64,000 bases of DNA. Source: Caecitellus pseudoparvulus. Its lineage: Eukaryota; Bigyra: Bicosoecida. The stretch covers positions 62,001 to 126,000 of the forward strand of contig CBFFRQ010000029.1 of the NCBI GenBank assembly GCA_965644315.1. Reading direction: 5' to 3'. Position numbers and translations under genes: made by a program. Shown here one piece after another: positions 63,231-64,000 of this stretch (position 1 is the stretch's first letter; each line of letters starts with the position of its first letter). The notes beneath the pieces were generated by a model. That model made no database searches and had not been told where the DNA came from. It worked only from the letters and a program-made list of their open reading frames with translations.

Positions 63231-64000
63231 ATGGTGAGTGTCGCACGGGGCTCCCGGGACTGGCTGGGCGGCTCTTGTACAACCCGCCAATCCTGGAGCG
63301 CTCCGCACACGCAACACCGAAACGACGACGCCCCCAACCGTGCAGGGAGTGCCCAAATTCTACCGCTGGCTCTCAGAGCGCTTCCCCCTCATCAACCAGA
63401 ACATTGAGGACGACTCCCTGTTGCTGGAGTTCGACAACTTGTACATGGACCTGAATGGTGTCATCCACAATGCCAGCCATGGCAATGAAGGCATCACTCG
63501 GCGAAAAGCTGACGACACCATCGCGCGGGCGTGTTGCGCGACCATCGACGGGATCGTCAAGAAGATGCGGCCAACTCAGCTCATCTACATGGCCGTGGAC
63601 GGCTGTGCCCCTCGCGCGAAGCAGAACCAGCAACGCAGCCGCCGCACCCGATCAGCAAAAGATGCACGCGAGGCTCGTCGGGAGGCAGAAGCTGCTGGCG
63701 AGACACATGAAGATGAGGATGTCTTTGACTCCAACTGCATTACACCGGGCACGCCCTTCATGGACATGATCAACAAGGCCATGAAGCAGTTCGTCATCAA
63801 GCAGCTCAAGGAAGACCCCGCCTGGCAGGGCCGCAAGGTGATTTTCTCTGGCTCCAACGTGCCGGGAGAAGGCGAGCACAAGATCGTAGAGTTTATTCGA
63901 GGCTTGCAGTCGCAGGGCGCAGCGGCGAACCCAAACCTCCGACACTGCATGGTGGGCCTGGACGCTGACCTGATCATGCTGTCCCTGGCCATGCACCAGC
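63231..64000 (+). CDS. XRN1: XRN1-type 5'-3' exoribonuclease (partial, 3' end outside window)
   Basis: Exon 1 contributes only the ATG at 63231-63233, followed at once by a GTGAGTG donor. Exon 2 begins at 63346 (after a CGTGCAG acceptor) and stays open to the window edge, so about 219 residues are visible. Joining gives MGVPKFYRWLSERFP, the invariant N-terminus of the XRN family. The catalytic Mg-binding acidic residues lie in FDNLYMDLNGVIHN, MAVDGCAPRAKQNQQRSRR, the FDSNCITPGT block, FSGSNVPGEGEHK and GLDADLIML. The lack of the zinc-knuckle insertion typical of XRN2/Rat1 in this region favours cytoplasmic XRN1, which degrades decapped mRNA, but the C-terminal part needed for certainty is outside. 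Confidence 0.93.

Noticed and set aside
1-64000. Mobile elements, CRISPR arrays, tRNA or rRNA genes
   Set aside because: I looked for long terminal or inverted repeats, transposase-like frames and cloverleaf sequences and found none I could support by eye; a covariance-model search would be decisive.

Overview
This is a gene-dense, GC-rich nuclear segment from a flagellated eukaryote. Short spliceosomal introns (roughly 65-245 bases, GT...AG, donors mostly GTGAGT, GTGCGT or GTACGT) can be placed by reading frame and splice phase in almost every gene. TAA, TAG and TGA all act as stops, so the code looks standard. Homologues of BBS8 and SPATA17 imply cilia or flagella. A plant-like CML22-type calcium sensor, a bacterial-type long GAPDH and giant cadherin/IPT surface proteins fit a protist (an alga or a heterotrophic flagellate, perhaps a stramenopile). 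I cannot name the species. I saw no mobile element, tRNA, rRNA or CRISPR array.

Layout. 1-4841 (-): large secreted protein, 3' end outside the window. 5210-6579 (+): Dug3-type class II amidotransferase. 6871-10422 (+): HIRA histone chaperone. 10484-12436 (-): Arg/Ser/Pro-rich unknown. 13371-27768 (+): 4,680-residue adhesion-receptor-like membrane protein with a cytoplasmic WW domain. 28225-30048 (+): long GAPDH. 30224-31918 (+): BBS8. 31946-33037 (-): DUF1295 membrane reductase. 33390-34851 (+): CML22-like EF-hand protein. 35051-37615 (+): ankyrin protein with a long disordered N-terminus. 37640-44725 (-): 2,361-residue ankyrin/zinc-finger/IQ protein. 45033-46656 (-): SPATA17. 47125-48554 (-): G-protein beta. 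48772-54014 (-): Uso1/p115. 54495-60476 (+): PPC-repeat type I membrane protein. 60536-61497 (-): Qa-SNARE. 61877-62917 (+): GAS41/YEATS4. 63231-64000 (+): start of XRN1.

Architecture. Convergent neighbours are separated by only about 24-61 bases and divergent neighbours share 350-930 bases, so the layout is compact with probable bidirectional promoters. Introns lie mainly at the 5' ends of genes and are followed by very long exons (13.9 kb, 7.1 kb, 5.6 kb, 5.0 kb).

The genes do not form one pathway. Themes are chromatin (HIRA, GAS41), membrane traffic (Uso1, Qa-SNARE), cilium (BBS8, SPATA17), signalling (G-beta, CML22-like, IQ/WW proteins) and a strong investment in large extracellular proteins. 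Exon coordinates were deduced by hand from frame, phase and homology remembered from the families; no transcript or database evidence was available.
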